This document shows positions 52,373 to 61,252 of a stretch of DNA of 64,000 bases, one piece after another; position 1 is the first letter of the stretch; every line of letters begins with the position of its first letter. The stretch spans positions 310,001 through 374,000 of the forward strand of contig NZ_QMIG01000002.1 of NCBI RefSeq assembly GCF_003287285.1, read 5' to 3'. The notes under the pieces were generated by a model, which searched no databases, had not been told where the DNA came from, and worked only from the letters and a program-made list of their open reading frames with translations. Made by a program: the position numbers and the translations under genes. Source of the stretch: Phytoactinopolyspora halophila. Its GTDB lineage: Bacteria > Actinomycetota > Actinomycetes > Jiangellales > Jiangellaceae.

Positions 52373-53395
52373 GTGAAACCGTCTGTCCCCAACATCCGGC
52401 AGGTCGCCGAATACGCGGGAGTCTCGGTGGGGACCGTCTCGAACGTGCTCAACCGGCCAGACCTCGTAGCGCCCTCCACACGTGAGCGGGTGCAGGCCGC
52501 GATCAAAGAGCTGAACTTCGTCCGGAATGATTCCGCCCGGCAGCTTCGCGCGGGTCGCAGCCGCACTTTGGGTCTGGTCGTTCTCGATATCTCCAATCCC
52601 TTCTTCACCGACGTCGCCCGCGGCGTCGAGGAAATCGCCAATCACAACGGATTGGCGGTCATCGTGTGCAACAGCGACGACGACACGGAGAAGGAGTCAT
52701 CGCATCTCGATCTCCTGAACGAGATGCGCGTGCAAGGAGTGCTGATCAACCCCATCGAGGGTTCGGATAAGAAGATCGAGATGTTACGCGAACACGGCAC
52801 TCCCGTCGTGCTATTCGATCGTCAAGCGGCGTCGGAGGGCGAATGTTCGGTCGCGGTCAACGACCTGCTGGGGGGTCGCCAGGCTCTCACCCACTTGATC
52901 GACACCGGCCACCAGAGGGTGCTCTTTCTGAGCGGCCCGTTCCATCTCCGTCAGGTGCAAGAACGCCACGAGGGAGCCGTTGCCGCCGTCGAAGCAAGCT
53001 CCACGCCTCTCGACCTCGACGTCATGACCACACCGACACCGAACGTGACCACCGGACGCTCGGCAGGAGATCGGATCGCCGCCATGCCACCGTCGACGCG
53101 GCCGACCGCCGTGTTCTGCGCCAACGATCTCCTTGCTCTCGGCCTGCTCCAGGCGTTGACGCACGCCGGTCTCCAGGTGCCACACGACATCGCCATCGTC
53201 GGCTATGACGACATCGACTTTGCGGCAGCCGCCGCCGTGCCATTGTCGTCGGTCCGGCAACCTCGCCAGCAGCTCGGACGTACCGGCGCTGAACTGCTGC
53301 TCGACGAGACCACCAACCCCGATCACGAACACCAGCAGGTGACGTTCGAGCCCGAGCTCATCGTGCGGCGCTCGAGTGACCTCCAGCGATCGTGA
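52373..53395 (+). CDS. LacI-family regulator of the rhamnose operon
   Basis: The GTG at 52373 with GGAGG upstream gives 340 residues. A HTH (NIRQVAEYAGVSVGTVSNVL, about 6-50) precedes a sugar-binding sensor domain (LGLVVLDISNPFFTDVARGV; IVGYDDIDFAAAAAVPLSSV). It is divergent from rhaI with a perfect LacI operator between, so it is the probable repressor of the rha genes. The inducer is likely L-rhamnose or a metabolite. Confidence 0.9.
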   Translation: MKPSVPNIRQVAEYAGVSVGTVSNVLNRPDLVAPSTRERVQAAIKELNFVRNDSARQLRAGRSRTLGLVVLDISNPFFTDVARGVEEIANHNGLAVIVCNSDDDTEKESSHLDLLNEMRVQGVLINPIEGSDKKIEMLREHGTPVVLFDRQAASEGECSVAVNDLLGGRQALTHLIDTGHQRVLFLSGPFHLRQVQERHEGAVAAVEASSTPLDLDVMTTPTPNVTTGRSAGDRIAAMPPSTRPTAVFCANDLLALGLLQALTHAGLQVPHDIAIVGYDDIDFAAAAAVPLSSVRQPRQQLGRTGAELLLDETTNPDHEHQQVTFEPELIVRRSSDLQRS

Positions 53396-53402
53396 GCAAC
53401 GC

Positions 53403-54092
53403 TCACCTCAAGCGGGCAGCCCGGTAGAAGCCGTCAATATGCTCGGCCACCAGCGTGGCGGCTCGCTCGCCCGCACCGGAGCGCACGGCCTCGAATACGG
53501 CTCGATGCTCCGCGCGAAGATCGTTGGCGACCGCCGGCCAGTCGGAAATGTCGGCGACGGCGGCCATCACATAGCTGTGGATGGCCTCCCGCAACGCGGC
53601 CATGACGGTCGAGACCAGCACATTGCCTGCCATCGCGACCAGAGAGACGTGGAACTCCGCATCGAGCACGTGGAAACGCTCCGGCGATAGCTCCCGATCG
53701 TCCATGGCGTCGAGCAGCTGTGCGACCCCGGCCAGCTCGCCGTCGCTGGCCTTGCCGCTTGCCTCGCGCACCGCCCACGATTCGAGCAATATCCGCGTCT
53801 GGACGACATCGGCGATCGGTATATGGCTCGTCGCCACGTGCAGCCGAAGCGCCGAGGCCAGGGGAGAACGCGGTTCGGCCACGATCAACGCACCCGCATC
53901 CGGTCCCGACCCGACGGCCGTGCGCACGATTCCCATGGCCTCCAGCACCCTGACCGCCTCACGCACGGACGTGCGGCTCACACCCATGTCCTCGGCAAGC
54001 GCCCGTTCGCCGGGGAGTCGCGCACCGATACCGAGCCGCCCTCCGGCGATCTCGGCCTCTATCCGTTGCAGGACGAGCTCGTAGGCCTTCAC
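53403..54092 (-). CDS. FadR-type GntR regulator (FCD domain)
   Basis: A GTG at 54092 gives 229 residues. The GntR-type winged HTH (about 15-75: RLPGERALAEDMGVSRTSVR) is followed by an FCD all-helical effector domain (about 90-225; its metal-binding His residues include those in FHVSLVAMAGN and EHRAVFEAV). Such regulators (LldR, GlcC, ExuR types) sense organic acids. It is divergent from the lactate dehydrogenase-like gene. Two palindromes with the FadR-family pattern TGGTC-N-GACCA lie in the gap, so LldR-like control by L-lactate is plausible. Confidence 0.88.
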   Translation of the reverse strand: MKAYELVLQRIEAEIAGGRLGIGARLPGERALAEDMGVSRTSVREAVRVLEAMGIVRTAVGSGPDAGALIVAEPRSPLASALRLHVATSHIPIADVVQTRILLESWAVREASGKASDGELAGVAQLLDAMDDRELSPERFHVLDAEFHVSLVAMAGNVLVSTVMAALREAIHSYVMAAVADISDWPAVANDLRAEHRAVFEAVRSGAGERAATLVAEHIDGFYRAARLR

Positions 54093-54110
54093 GGGAGCCA
54101 CCGTACGTTG

Positions 54111-54125
54111 TGTGGTCCAACCACA
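54111..54125. promoter_or_regulatory. FadR/GntR-type operator 1
   Basis: TGTGGTCCAACCACA is a 15-bp inverted repeat (TGTGGT/ACCACA with a 3-bp centre) 18 bp before the regulator's start codon. It is likely used for autoregulation. Confidence 0.65.
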
Positions 54126-54150
54126 GCGTTTAAGGTATGCATGAACCACA

Positions 54151-54165
54151 TGTGGTCGGACCACA
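54151..54165. promoter_or_regulatory. FadR/GntR-type operator 2
   Basis: TGTGGTCGGACCACA matches operator 1 except near the centre and lies exactly 40 bp away, about four helical turns. It sits 55 bp upstream of the lactate dehydrogenase-like gene. Confidence 0.65.
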
Positions 54166-54220
54166 CGTGCGGATGCATGCTGCCTGTGCCGACCTGCCGA
54201 AGCCACCGGTGGAGTGACCG

Positions 54221-55432
54221 ATGACCCAGCGCCAGATACCGAAATGGTCCGAGCTCAAGCCGCTGTTGCGTACCCGGCGCATCACGACCAATCCCACCGA
54301 ACGGCGCCTGGAACGCGCACTGACCATAGCGGATCTGCGCCGCATCGCGCGGCGCCGCACGCCACGCTCGGTCTTCGACTACACCGATGGCGCCGCCGAG
54401 TCCGAGATCAGCCTCCGGCGTGCCCGGCAACTCTTCCGCGACGTGGAGTTACGGCCATCGGTACTGCGTAACGTATCCGACGTCGACACCACTACCACGA
54501 TGCTGGGGAAACCCAGCGCGCTGCCGTTCGCTTTCGCCCCAACCGGCTTCACCCGGATGATGCATCACGAAGGCGAGAACGCCGTCGTCCGCGTGGCGGA
54601 ACGGACGGGCGTGCCCTACGCCCTCTCGACAATGGGCACGACGTCGATCGAAGACGTGGCGGCAGCAGCACCCGACGCACGCAAATGGTTCCAGCTCTAC
54701 GTGTGGAAAGACCGCGCGGCGGGAGAAGACCTCGTCAAGCGCGCCGCCGCGGCCGGATACGAAGCTCTCATGTTGACCGTGGACGTGCCCGTAGCCGGGG
54801 CCCGGCTACGGGACACCCGAAACGGGTTCACCATTCCGCCCTCCCTGACACTGAAGACCGTTGCCGACGCGGCCCTGCACCCCGCGTGGTGGATCAACCT
54901 GCTCACCACCGAACCGCTGACCTTCGCCTCCTTGTCGTCCTGGGATGGCACGGTGGCCGATCTGCTCAACACGCTGTTCGACCCGACGATGACCGTCGAC
55001 GACCTCGCCTGGATACGTTCGATCTGGCACGGGCCACTCATCGTCAAGGGAATCCAGACCACCGAGGATGCCCGCCGGGTGACCGACGCGGGCGCCGACG
55101 CCGTCGTGATATCCAACCATGGCGGGCGCCAGCTAGACCGCGCGCCCACGCCGCTGCGGGTGCTGCCCGACGTGGTCTCGGCCGTCGGCGATCACACCGA
55201 GGTCTACGTGGACACCGGGATCACGAGCGGTGCCGACATCGTGGCTGCCCGGGCGCTCGGCGCCACCGGTTGCCTGGTGGGCCGCGCCTATCTCTACGGG
55301 CTCATGGCCGGCGGGGAGCGTGGAGTTGCCCGCGCGACCGAGATTCTGGCTGCCGAGATACGGCGGACCCTTCAGCTACTCGGTGTCCGAACGGTTGCCG
55401 AGCTGACCGCCGACCACGTACGGCTCCCATAA
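54221..55432 (+). CDS. lldD: FMN-dependent alpha-hydroxy-acid dehydrogenase, L-lactate type
   Basis: The 403-residue protein is an FMN TIM-barrel of the lactate/glycolate/mandelate oxidase family. Marks are [43 protein letters not shown] and the catalytic His with FMN-binding residues in [25 protein letters not shown] lies just before the ATG. L-lactate oxidation to pyruvate is the most probable reaction given the FadR-type regulator and the neighbouring hydrolase. Glycolate or mandelate cannot be excluded. Confidence 0.85.
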   Translation: MTQRQIPKWSELKPLLRTRRITTNPTERRLERALTIADLRRIARRRTPRSVFDYTDGAAESEISLRRARQLFRDVELRPSVLRNVSDVDTTTTMLGKPSALPFAFAPTGFTRMMHHEGENAVVRVAERTGVPYALSTMGTTSIEDVAAAAPDARKWFQLYVWKDRAAGEDLVKRAAAAGYEALMLTVDVPVAGARLRDTRNGFTIPPSLTLKTVADAALHPAWWINLLTTEPLTFASLSSWDGTVADLLNTLFDPTMTVDDLAWIRSIWHGPLIVKGIQTTEDARRVTDAGADAVVISNHGGRQLDRAPTPLRVLPDVVSAVGDHTEVYVDTGITSGADIVAARALGATGCLVGRAYLYGLMAGGERGVARATEILAAEIRRTLQLLGVRTVAELTADHVRLP

Positions 55433-55543
55433 CGATGGGCATACCCCCGCGCGACCCGAGAAATGTCACGCACTATAAACTCGCATTCGCTGAGTAAACC
55501 ACGGTAATCGACAAAGAAGACTATGACTTCCTGGGGAAATAGC

Positions 55544-56410
55544 ATGCGACTCTTGCGCCTCGGAGCGGCCGGACACGAATATCCCGCGGTCAGTATCGAC
55601 GACGCTTCCACACAACACGCCGCCACATTCGATCTGAGCACCATCACGGCAGATGTGGACGCTGATTTTCTCGCTGCCGACGGAATCGCCCGCACGCGCG
55701 CGGCCCTGGCGTCGAACGAGCTCGCACCGATAAACGTCAGCGGCACACGAATCGGGGCCCCCATCGCGCGCCCCGGAAAAGTGGTGTGTATTGGACTCAA
55801 CTACCGTGACCACGCCGAGGAAGGCGGCCAAGCCATCCCGGCGGAGCCGGTCTTGTTCATGAAGGCACCGAATACCGTGGTCGGCCCCTACGATGACGTT
55901 CTGATACCGCGGGCGAGCACCAAGACCGATTGGGAGATCGAACTCGGTGTCGTCATTGCCAAGACCGCCCGATATCTGGAATCTCCGGCCGCCGCACGTG
56001 AGGTCATCGCCGGATACGTCATCTCCCACGACGTTTCCGAGCGCGAGTTCCAGCTCGAGCGTGGTGGGCAATGGGACAAGGGTAAGTCGTGTGAGACGTT
56101 TAATCCGTTGGGTCCCTGGCTGGTGCCGATCGAGGATATAACCAACCCGGACAGTCTACGCATGCGGCTGTGGGTCAATGGCGAGATACGTCAAGACGGC
56201 AGCACGTCGGCTCTCATCTTCGGTGTCGACTACGTCATCTGGTATCTCAGTCAGTTCATGGTTCTCGAACCGGGAGATCTCATCAATACGGGAACGCCTG
56301 CCGGGGTGGCACTCGGGATGCCCGACCAGCCTTATCTCAAGCCCGACGACGTCGTCGAACTCGAAATCGATCAGCTCGGTCGCCAGCGGCAGGTCTTCGT
56401 TCAGGCATGA
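55544..56410 (+). CDS. Fumarylacetoacetate hydrolase (FAH) family protein
   Basis: The ATG at 55544 (GGGGA upstream) gives 288 residues; an ATG at 55523 is an alternative. The FAH domain shows the metal-binding and catalytic blocks CIGLNYRDHAEE, EPVLFMKAPNTVVGP, DWEIELGVVI (Glu, Glu) and KSCETFNPLGPWLVP. TGTPAGVALGM is also present. Close relatives split beta-diketo acids, for example 2,4-diketo-3-deoxy-L-rhamnonate or L-fuconate into pyruvate and L-lactate. Next to a lactate dehydrogenase-like gene that reaction would be sensible. Other FAH substrates remain possible. Confidence 0.85.
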   Translation: MRLLRLGAAGHEYPAVSIDDASTQHAATFDLSTITADVDADFLAADGIARTRAALASNELAPINVSGTRIGAPIARPGKVVCIGLNYRDHAEEGGQAIPAEPVLFMKAPNTVVGPYDDVLIPRASTKTDWEIELGVVIAKTARYLESPAAAREVIAGYVISHDVSEREFQLERGGQWDKGKSCETFNPLGPWLVPIEDITNPDSLRMRLWVNGEIRQDGSTSALIFGVDYVIWYLSQFMVLEPGDLINTGTPAGVALGMPDQPYLKPDDVVELEIDQLGRQRQVFVQA

Positions 56411-56423
56411 CCGCGCAAAAGTC

Positions 56424-56449
56424 GGGCTCCCGTCGATCGACGGGAGCCC
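56424..56449. terminator. 26-bp perfect palindrome between FAH and lsr2 genes
   Basis: GGGCTCCCGTCGA runs straight into its complement TCGACGGGAGCCC. It lies between the FAH-family gene and the convergent lsr2 gene, where a bidirectional terminator is expected. Confidence 0.65.
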
Positions 56450-56499
56450 ATGTACGTCGTCACCACGCTACGTGCCGGCTATCGCCGCGCACGCGCACA

Positions 56500-56853
56500 T
56501 CACGAACGGCTTGCCTCGTACTTCTCCATGATATCCGCCGGGATACGGCCACGATCGGACACCTTCAGGCCCTGCGCCCGGGCCCACTCGCGCACCGCGG
56601 CGGTGTCGGTGCCACTGCTGCTGCTACTACTGCGGCTGGACGAGGACGATTTTCCACGCCCGCGAGTGCGCTTGGCTCCTCCGGCCTTGCGAGCCGAGGC
56701 GACATAAGGGGCAAGCGCCTCGCGTAGCTGGGACGCGTTTTCCTTCGACAGGTCAATCTCATAGCTCGAACCGTCGAGGCCGAAACTGACTGTCTCCTCA
56801 GCTTCGCCCCCATCGAGATCGTCGAGAAGTATGACTTGGACCTTCTGGGCCAT
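56500..56853 (-). CDS. lsr2: Lsr2 nucleoid-associated protein
   Basis: Lsr2 coats AT-rich DNA and silences horizontally acquired genes, like H-NS. The 117-residue protein has the N-terminal dimerisation domain (MAQKVQVILLDDLDGGEAEE, beta strands to about 55). A Ser-rich linker follows, then a C-terminal DNA-binding domain. That domain has AVREWARAQGLKVSDRGRI, where the RGR motif enters the minor groove. It is encoded alone on the minus strand. AT-rich accessory DNA in this window, such as the citrate synthase gap, could be a target, though this is inference. Confidence 0.95.
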   Translation of the reverse strand: MAQKVQVILLDDLDGGEAEETVSFGLDGSSYEIDLSKENASQLREALAPYVASARKAGGAKRTRGRGKSSSSSRSSSSSSGTDTAAVREWARAQGLKVSDRGRIPADIMEKYEASRS

Positions 56854-56976
56854 GACTGGTCCCCTTCATGAGTATAGGAACTGTTGATTGCGGCTCGAGT
56901 CTCTATTAATACGCCACTATTAGCCAAAATTCAATCAGCTTCTAGACGTTGCTGGCAGCTAAGGACAACACCGTAC

Positions 56977-57516
56977 TCAGCTAATACGGCGAAGCATCCG
57001 AACGTTGCCCAGAGTGTTTGGTTTGACCCGATCCAACTCCAGGAACTCCGCTACTCCTTCATCATAGGAACGGAGTAACTGCGCATATACTTCCGGTGGC
57101 ACCGGAGTATCTTCGACCGACTCGAAGCCATGTTGGGCAAAGAAGCCCACCTCGAACGTGAGGCAAAACACACGGGTCACACCGAGTTCCCGAGCTGTCT
57201 GGAGTAGACGATCGAGTAAAGCATGCCCGACACCGCGTCCTTTCCACTCCGGACGCACGGCGAGTGTACGGACCTCCGCTAGATCTTCCCACATCACGTG
57301 TAATGCACCACAACCGATCACTTCGGCGTCGGAGTGGCTCTCCGCGACCCAGAACTCTTGAACATCTTCGTAGAGCGTGACCGTTTCTTTGGACAGCAGG
57401 ATCCGCTTCCGCGCGTAATCGTCAAGTAGCTGACGTATCACTCGAACATCTGCGGTACGTGCCCGCCGGACAAAGAACTCCGACCCGTCCGGGGCGGCCG
57501 CCGACGACGTATTCAC
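56977..57516 (-). CDS. argA: GNAT acetyltransferase, probable amino-acid N-acetyltransferase (ArgA)
   Basis: This 179-residue protein is a single GNAT domain. It has the acetyl-CoA loop VRPEWKGRGVGHALLDRLLQ and TADVRVIRQLLDDYARKRIL with the ArgA-like N-terminus. Short ArgA forms of actinobacteria (Rv2747 type) acetylate glutamate or glutamine at the start of arginine synthesis. It overlaps lysS by four bases, so it is coupled to it. A general GNAT of other specificity is possible, but the length and motifs fit ArgA. Confidence 0.8.
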   Translation of the reverse strand: MNTSSAAAPDGSEFFVRRARTADVRVIRQLLDDYARKRILLSKETVTLYEDVQEFWVAESHSDAEVIGCGALHVMWEDLAEVRTLAVRPEWKGRGVGHALLDRLLQTARELGVTRVFCLTFEVGFFAQHGFESVEDTPVPPEVYAQLLRSYDEGVAEFLELDRVKPNTLGNVRMLRRIS

Positions 57517-59009
57517 TCCGGTTTCACCAAAGGGAACAAGATAGTTTCGCGGATACCGGCACCGGTTAACAACATCAAGAGCCGGTCGATGCCCAATCCC
57601 ATACCACCGGTGGGTGGCATGCCGTACTCCAGTGCCCGCAAGAAATCCTCATCGATCTGCATCGCCTCGGGATCCCCGGCCGCCGCTAGACGTGCCTGCT
57701 CCTGTAGCCGCTCGCGCTGAATGATCGGATCGGTAAGCTCCGAATACGCGACACCGAGTTCGACACCGGCCACGATGAGATCCCACGCCTCGGTTAGCCG
57801 CGCGTCATCGCGGTGCGGCCGCGCGAGCGGACGTACCGCAGCCGGGTAGTCGCGGACGAACGTCGGCGTCATCAATGTGTGCTCGGCAAGCTTCTCGAAG
57901 AGTTCCAGGACGAGCTCGCCATGCCCCCACTCGGGGTGGACGGCAACCTCATGCTTGCTGGCGAGCTCGCGCAACCGTTCCGATGGTGTATCGACGGTCA
58001 CCTCGTCACCGACAGCCTGAGAGACCGCCTCGTGCAAGGTGAGGTGTCGCCATGGTCGTTCGAGATCGATCTCCCCACCGTGGCCGTCGGGTACCTGGGT
58101 ACGTTCGACGGCACGTGCCGCATCCAGGACGATCTCACGTGTCAGCCGGGCCATAGTGTCGTAGTCGGCGTAGGCCTGGTAAGCCTCAAGCATCGTGAAC
58201 TCGGGGCTGTGGGTGGAATCGACGCCCTCGTTGCGAAAGATCTGGCCTATCTCGTAGACGCTCTCGACACCACCGACGACGGCTCGCTTGAGATGAAGCT
58301 CCAAGGCGATCCGCAACGTCATCGGCATATCAAAGGCGTTGAGATGCGTCTCGAACGGACGCGCGCTCGCACCACCGCGGATCGCCTGCAGAACCGGCGT
58401 TTCGATCTCGATGTAACCCGCGCGCTCCAGCGTCTCGCGGACAGAGCGCATCACCCGGGCCCGAGTACGAACGATGTCCCGAGCGGCGGGGTTGACGATC
58501 AGATCGACGTATCGCTGCCGGATCCGGGTCTCTTCGTTCAGCGATCGATGTTCCACGGGCAGGGGACGAAGCGCCTTGGACACGATAGTCCAGGTGTCGG
58601 CCATCACCGACAGCTCACCACGCTTGCTCGTGACGACCTCACCGTCGAAGCCGACATGGTCGCCGATGTCGACGAGATGCTTCCACGAGTTCAACCGCTC
58701 CTCGCCCACGCGGTCCAGCGACAGCATCGCCTGTAGCTCCGTTCCGTCGCCTTCGCGGAGCCGGGCAAAGCACAGCTTTCCGGTATTGCGCAGAAAGATC
58801 ACCCGACCAGCGACCGACACGCGTTCACCGGTCTCCACCCCCGGCGCGAGATCCGGATATGCCGACCGAACACCCGCGAGCGTATGGGTGCGAGAAAACT
58901 GCCGAGGATACGGCGGGACACCGGACGTGAGGAGCTCCTCGCGCTTCTGCCGGCGAATCCTCATCTGTTCCGGCAGATCATGGTCCTCAGCTCGGGGCTC
59001 TTCACTCAT
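57513..59009 (-). CDS. lysS: Lysyl-tRNA synthetase, class II
   Basis: LysS charges tRNA-Lys with lysine. The 498-residue form starts at the ATG at 59009; in-frame codons upstream to 59093 are not protein-like. An anticodon-binding OB-fold (about 65-155: GRVIFLRNTGKLCFARLREG) precedes a class II catalytic core. Motif 2 is FRNEGVDSTHSPEFTMLEAY and motif 3 is GGMGLGIDRLLMLLTG. It leads a two-gene unit with argA. Confidence 0.95.
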   Translation of the reverse strand: MSEEPRAEDHDLPEQMRIRRQKREELLTSGVPPYPRQFSRTHTLAGVRSAYPDLAPGVETGERVSVAGRVIFLRNTGKLCFARLREGDGTELQAMLSLDRVGEERLNSWKHLVDIGDHVGFDGEVVTSKRGELSVMADTWTIVSKALRPLPVEHRSLNEETRIRQRYVDLIVNPAARDIVRTRARVMRSVRETLERAGYIEIETPVLQAIRGGASARPFETHLNAFDMPMTLRIALELHLKRAVVGGVESVYEIGQIFRNEGVDSTHSPEFTMLEAYQAYADYDTMARLTREIVLDAARAVERTQVPDGHGGEIDLERPWRHLTLHEAVSQAVGDEVTVDTPSERLRELASKHEVAVHPEWGHGELVLELFEKLAEHTLMTPTFVRDYPAAVRPLARPHRDDARLTEAWDLIVAGVELGVAYSELTDPIIQRERLQEQARLAAAGDPEAMQIDEDFLRALEYGMPPTGGMGLGIDRLLMLLTGAGIRETILFPLVKPE

Positions 59010-59142
59010 AGACCACCAGCCTAGTGTCCTGCTTCCGCCGGCCGTATCCCGGTCAGCTGGCGACGGCCGGATCCTGGCCGGGGCCGTACCCATTGCAGCG
59101 CCGCACTGTGCGTGTCACGCTTCAAGCCAGGAGGTGAGGTCG

Positions 59143-59478
59143 ATGAACGCAGTGGACGTCGTCGACCGGGGAGGGCAGGAGATCACGATATACCTGTCCG
59201 GCCGTATCGACGAAACGCTGTCCGAAGAGCTGGACGAAGCCATCGACGAGGTGGCGGGGCTCGAACGGATCCATGGCCTGGGCCAGGCCATCGTGGACAT
59301 GCATCTGGTCACGGAACTCGACAACGCGGGATTGGCGTTTCTCGAGAAGCTCACCGAACGCGGCCACACGGCTGGCTTCGACGTGTCGTTCTCCACCATG
59401 ACCGGGGCCGCCCATCGAGCCGTCGAAGCCGCCGGCTGGAGGTTCATGGAGGCAAGCCCGCCACTGCCGCCCCGGTGA
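59143..59478 (+). CDS. STAS-domain protein
   Basis: The ATG at 59143 with AGGAGGT upstream gives a 111-residue STAS domain of the anti-sigma-factor-antagonist kind. In SpoIIAA-type proteins a Ser after an Asp is phosphorylated; the equivalent position here reads VTELDNAGLAFL, with Asn instead of Ser. It may therefore act without that switch, or serve another purpose. It stands alone, divergent from lysS; no anti-sigma kinase is nearby. Confidence 0.8.
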   Translation: MNAVDVVDRGGQEITIYLSGRIDETLSEELDEAIDEVAGLERIHGLGQAIVDMHLVTELDNAGLAFLEKLTERGHTAGFDVSFSTMTGAAHRAVEAAGWRFMEASPPLPPR

Positions 59479-59483
59479 CGTTG

Positions 59484-60260
59484 TCATGTGGCGAGAACGT
59501 TGCGCTCGTACGCCAGGCTGAGACCGAGGAGGGTCAGCCACGGATCGTGATGCTTGACGGTCGACATCTCGTCGAGAACCGACGGTGCCAGCCCGCCGGT
59601 CGCGATCACCGGCAACTCCTCGGTCGGAACGCCTAGCTCGCTGGCCATCCGCGCGATGATCCCGTCGGCCAGGCTGCTGAACCCGTAGAGCGTGCCCGAT
59701 TGCACGGCCTCGACGGTGTTCTTGGCGATCACCGATCGTGGACGTGACAATTCGACCTGCCGTAGCTGGGCGCCGGCCTGCCCGAGGGCTTCCAGGGACA
59801 CGCCGATTCCCGGGGCGATGGCGCCTCCGACATACTCTCCCCGGGATGACACGACGTCGAACGTGGTTGCCGTCGCAAAGCTCACGACCAGGCACGGAGT
59901 GCCGTAGAAGTGTGCTGCCGCCAAGGCGTTCAGCACCCGATCCGTCCCGACTTCGCGCGGATTGTCGGTCATTACCGGAATTCCGGTACGCACACCCGGT
60001 TCGACCATGACCGACGGCAGGTCAGCGTAGTAGCGTGCCACGAGCGCTCGCATCGTCCGGCGGACCGACGGCACGGTGGAACAGACCACCACTCCGTGCA
60101 CCGTGTCTTCCGCGCCTGCCATCAGCCCGCGCAACAAGGCCATGAACTCGTCGGCGGTACGTTTCGGCACGGTCGATACCCGCCAGTGGTGAACGACCTC
60201 GCGGTCGTCGATCAGCCCGATGACGGTGTCGGTGTTGCCGGCTTCGATTGCGAGCAGCAT
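59484..60260 (-). CDS. coaX: Type III pantothenate kinase
   Basis: CoaX phosphorylates pantothenate, the first step of CoA synthesis. The 258-residue protein starts MLLAIEAGNTDTVIGLID, where most members have DVGNTNT, so the first acidic residue is Glu. The catalytic Asp in GTDRVLNALAAAHFYG is present. The usual DFGTATTFD block reads SFATATTFDVVSSRG, with Ser and Ala replacing Asp and Gly. The substitutions raise doubt about normal activity. It follows nadC by two bases and probably shares its transcript. Confidence 0.85.
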   Translation of the reverse strand: MLLAIEAGNTDTVIGLIDDREVVHHWRVSTVPKRTADEFMALLRGLMAGAEDTVHGVVVCSTVPSVRRTMRALVARYYADLPSVMVEPGVRTGIPVMTDNPREVGTDRVLNALAAAHFYGTPCLVVSFATATTFDVVSSRGEYVGGAIAPGIGVSLEALGQAGAQLRQVELSRPRSVIAKNTVEAVQSGTLYGFSSLADGIIARMASELGVPTEELPVIATGGLAPSVLDEMSTVKHHDPWLTLLGLSLAYERNVLAT

Positions 60261-60262
60261 AG

Positions 60263-61252
60263 TCAGGTGACGATCGAGTTCTCGGACGTATCGCGGCCGG
60301 GTACACCGGCGTCCGAAGCCGCCGGCGTGAACCACGAGTTGGCGGTGTTCGCCTCGGGCTCGGTAAAGCCGACCTGCTCGATCTCCAAGCTGACGTCGAG
60401 CGCCCGCGCCGAGTGCGTGAGCCCGCCGACCGAGATGTAGTTGACGCCGCTCTCGCCATAGGCTCGGGCGTCCTGAATATTCAGACCACCGCTGACCTCC
60501 AGCTGCGCCCGCCCCCCGACTGCGGCCACGGCTTCCCGCGTCTGATCGACGGAGAAGTTGTCGAGCAAGATTAACTCCGCGCCGGCCTCGACCGCCTCGA
60601 CGGCGCCGGCAACGTCGTCGACCTCCACCTCGACCGGGACGTCGGGAGCAGCCGCCCGTACTGCCTGGAGCGCCGCAGTGATGCCACCAGCGGCGGCAAC
60701 ATGATTGTCCTTGATGAGCGCCATGTCCGACAGCGACGAGCGGTGATTCTCGCCGCCACCGACGCGCACGGCATACTTCTCCAGCGGACGCAACAACGGC
60801 GTGGTCTTGCGGGTGTCCCGGATCGTCGCACCGGTACCGCTGACAGCATGCACCCATTGGTTGGTGGCCGTGGCGATGCCGGACAACCGTGAGCCCAGGT
60901 TCAAAGCGGTACGTTCCGCCAGCAGGATCTGCCGGGTGGGGCCGACAACGGTCAGCAACGGCGTCCCCGGCTCGACCCAGCTACCTTCTGCCATCCTGCG
61001 CTGGATCTCCATGCCATCGCCAGATGCCTCGAATGTCGCTTCGACAACGGGCAGACCGGCGATCACACCGGCACTCTGGGCAGACAGCGTCGCACGGGCC
61101 CACTGCTGGGGGGAGATCGTCGCCTCCGAGGTGACATCGGCCCCACCTGCGAGATCCTCTTCGAGAGTCGCCCGCACCAGGTCTTCCACGTAGAGCGGGT
61201 CGAGTCCTGCGTCACGCAGAGAACTCGTCACCGGCTCAGCCAGACTCATCAC
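60263..61252 (-). CDS. nadC: Nicotinate-nucleotide pyrophosphorylase (carboxylating)
   Basis: NadC converts quinolinate and PRPP to nicotinate mononucleotide. The 329-residue enzyme has LLAERTALNLGSRLSGIATA, the active-site DTRKTTPLLRPLEKYAVRVG with GGGENHR, and ELILLDNFSVDQTREAVAAV. SGGLNIQDARAYGESGVNYI is also present. The C-terminal ~35 residues (after ARALDVSLEI) extend past the usual end of about 285-290 and look unstructured. The start overlaps nadB by four bases. Confidence 0.93.
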   Translation of the reverse strand: MMSLAEPVTSSLRDAGLDPLYVEDLVRATLEEDLAGGADVTSEATISPQQWARATLSAQSAGVIAGLPVVEATFEASGDGMEIQRRMAEGSWVEPGTPLLTVVGPTRQILLAERTALNLGSRLSGIATATNQWVHAVSGTGATIRDTRKTTPLLRPLEKYAVRVGGGENHRSSLSDMALIKDNHVAAAGGITAALQAVRAAAPDVPVEVEVDDVAGAVEAVEAGAELILLDNFSVDQTREAVAAVGGRAQLEVSGGLNIQDARAYGESGVNYISVGGLTHSARALDVSLEIEQVGFTEPEANTANSWFTPAASDAGVPGRDTSENSIVT

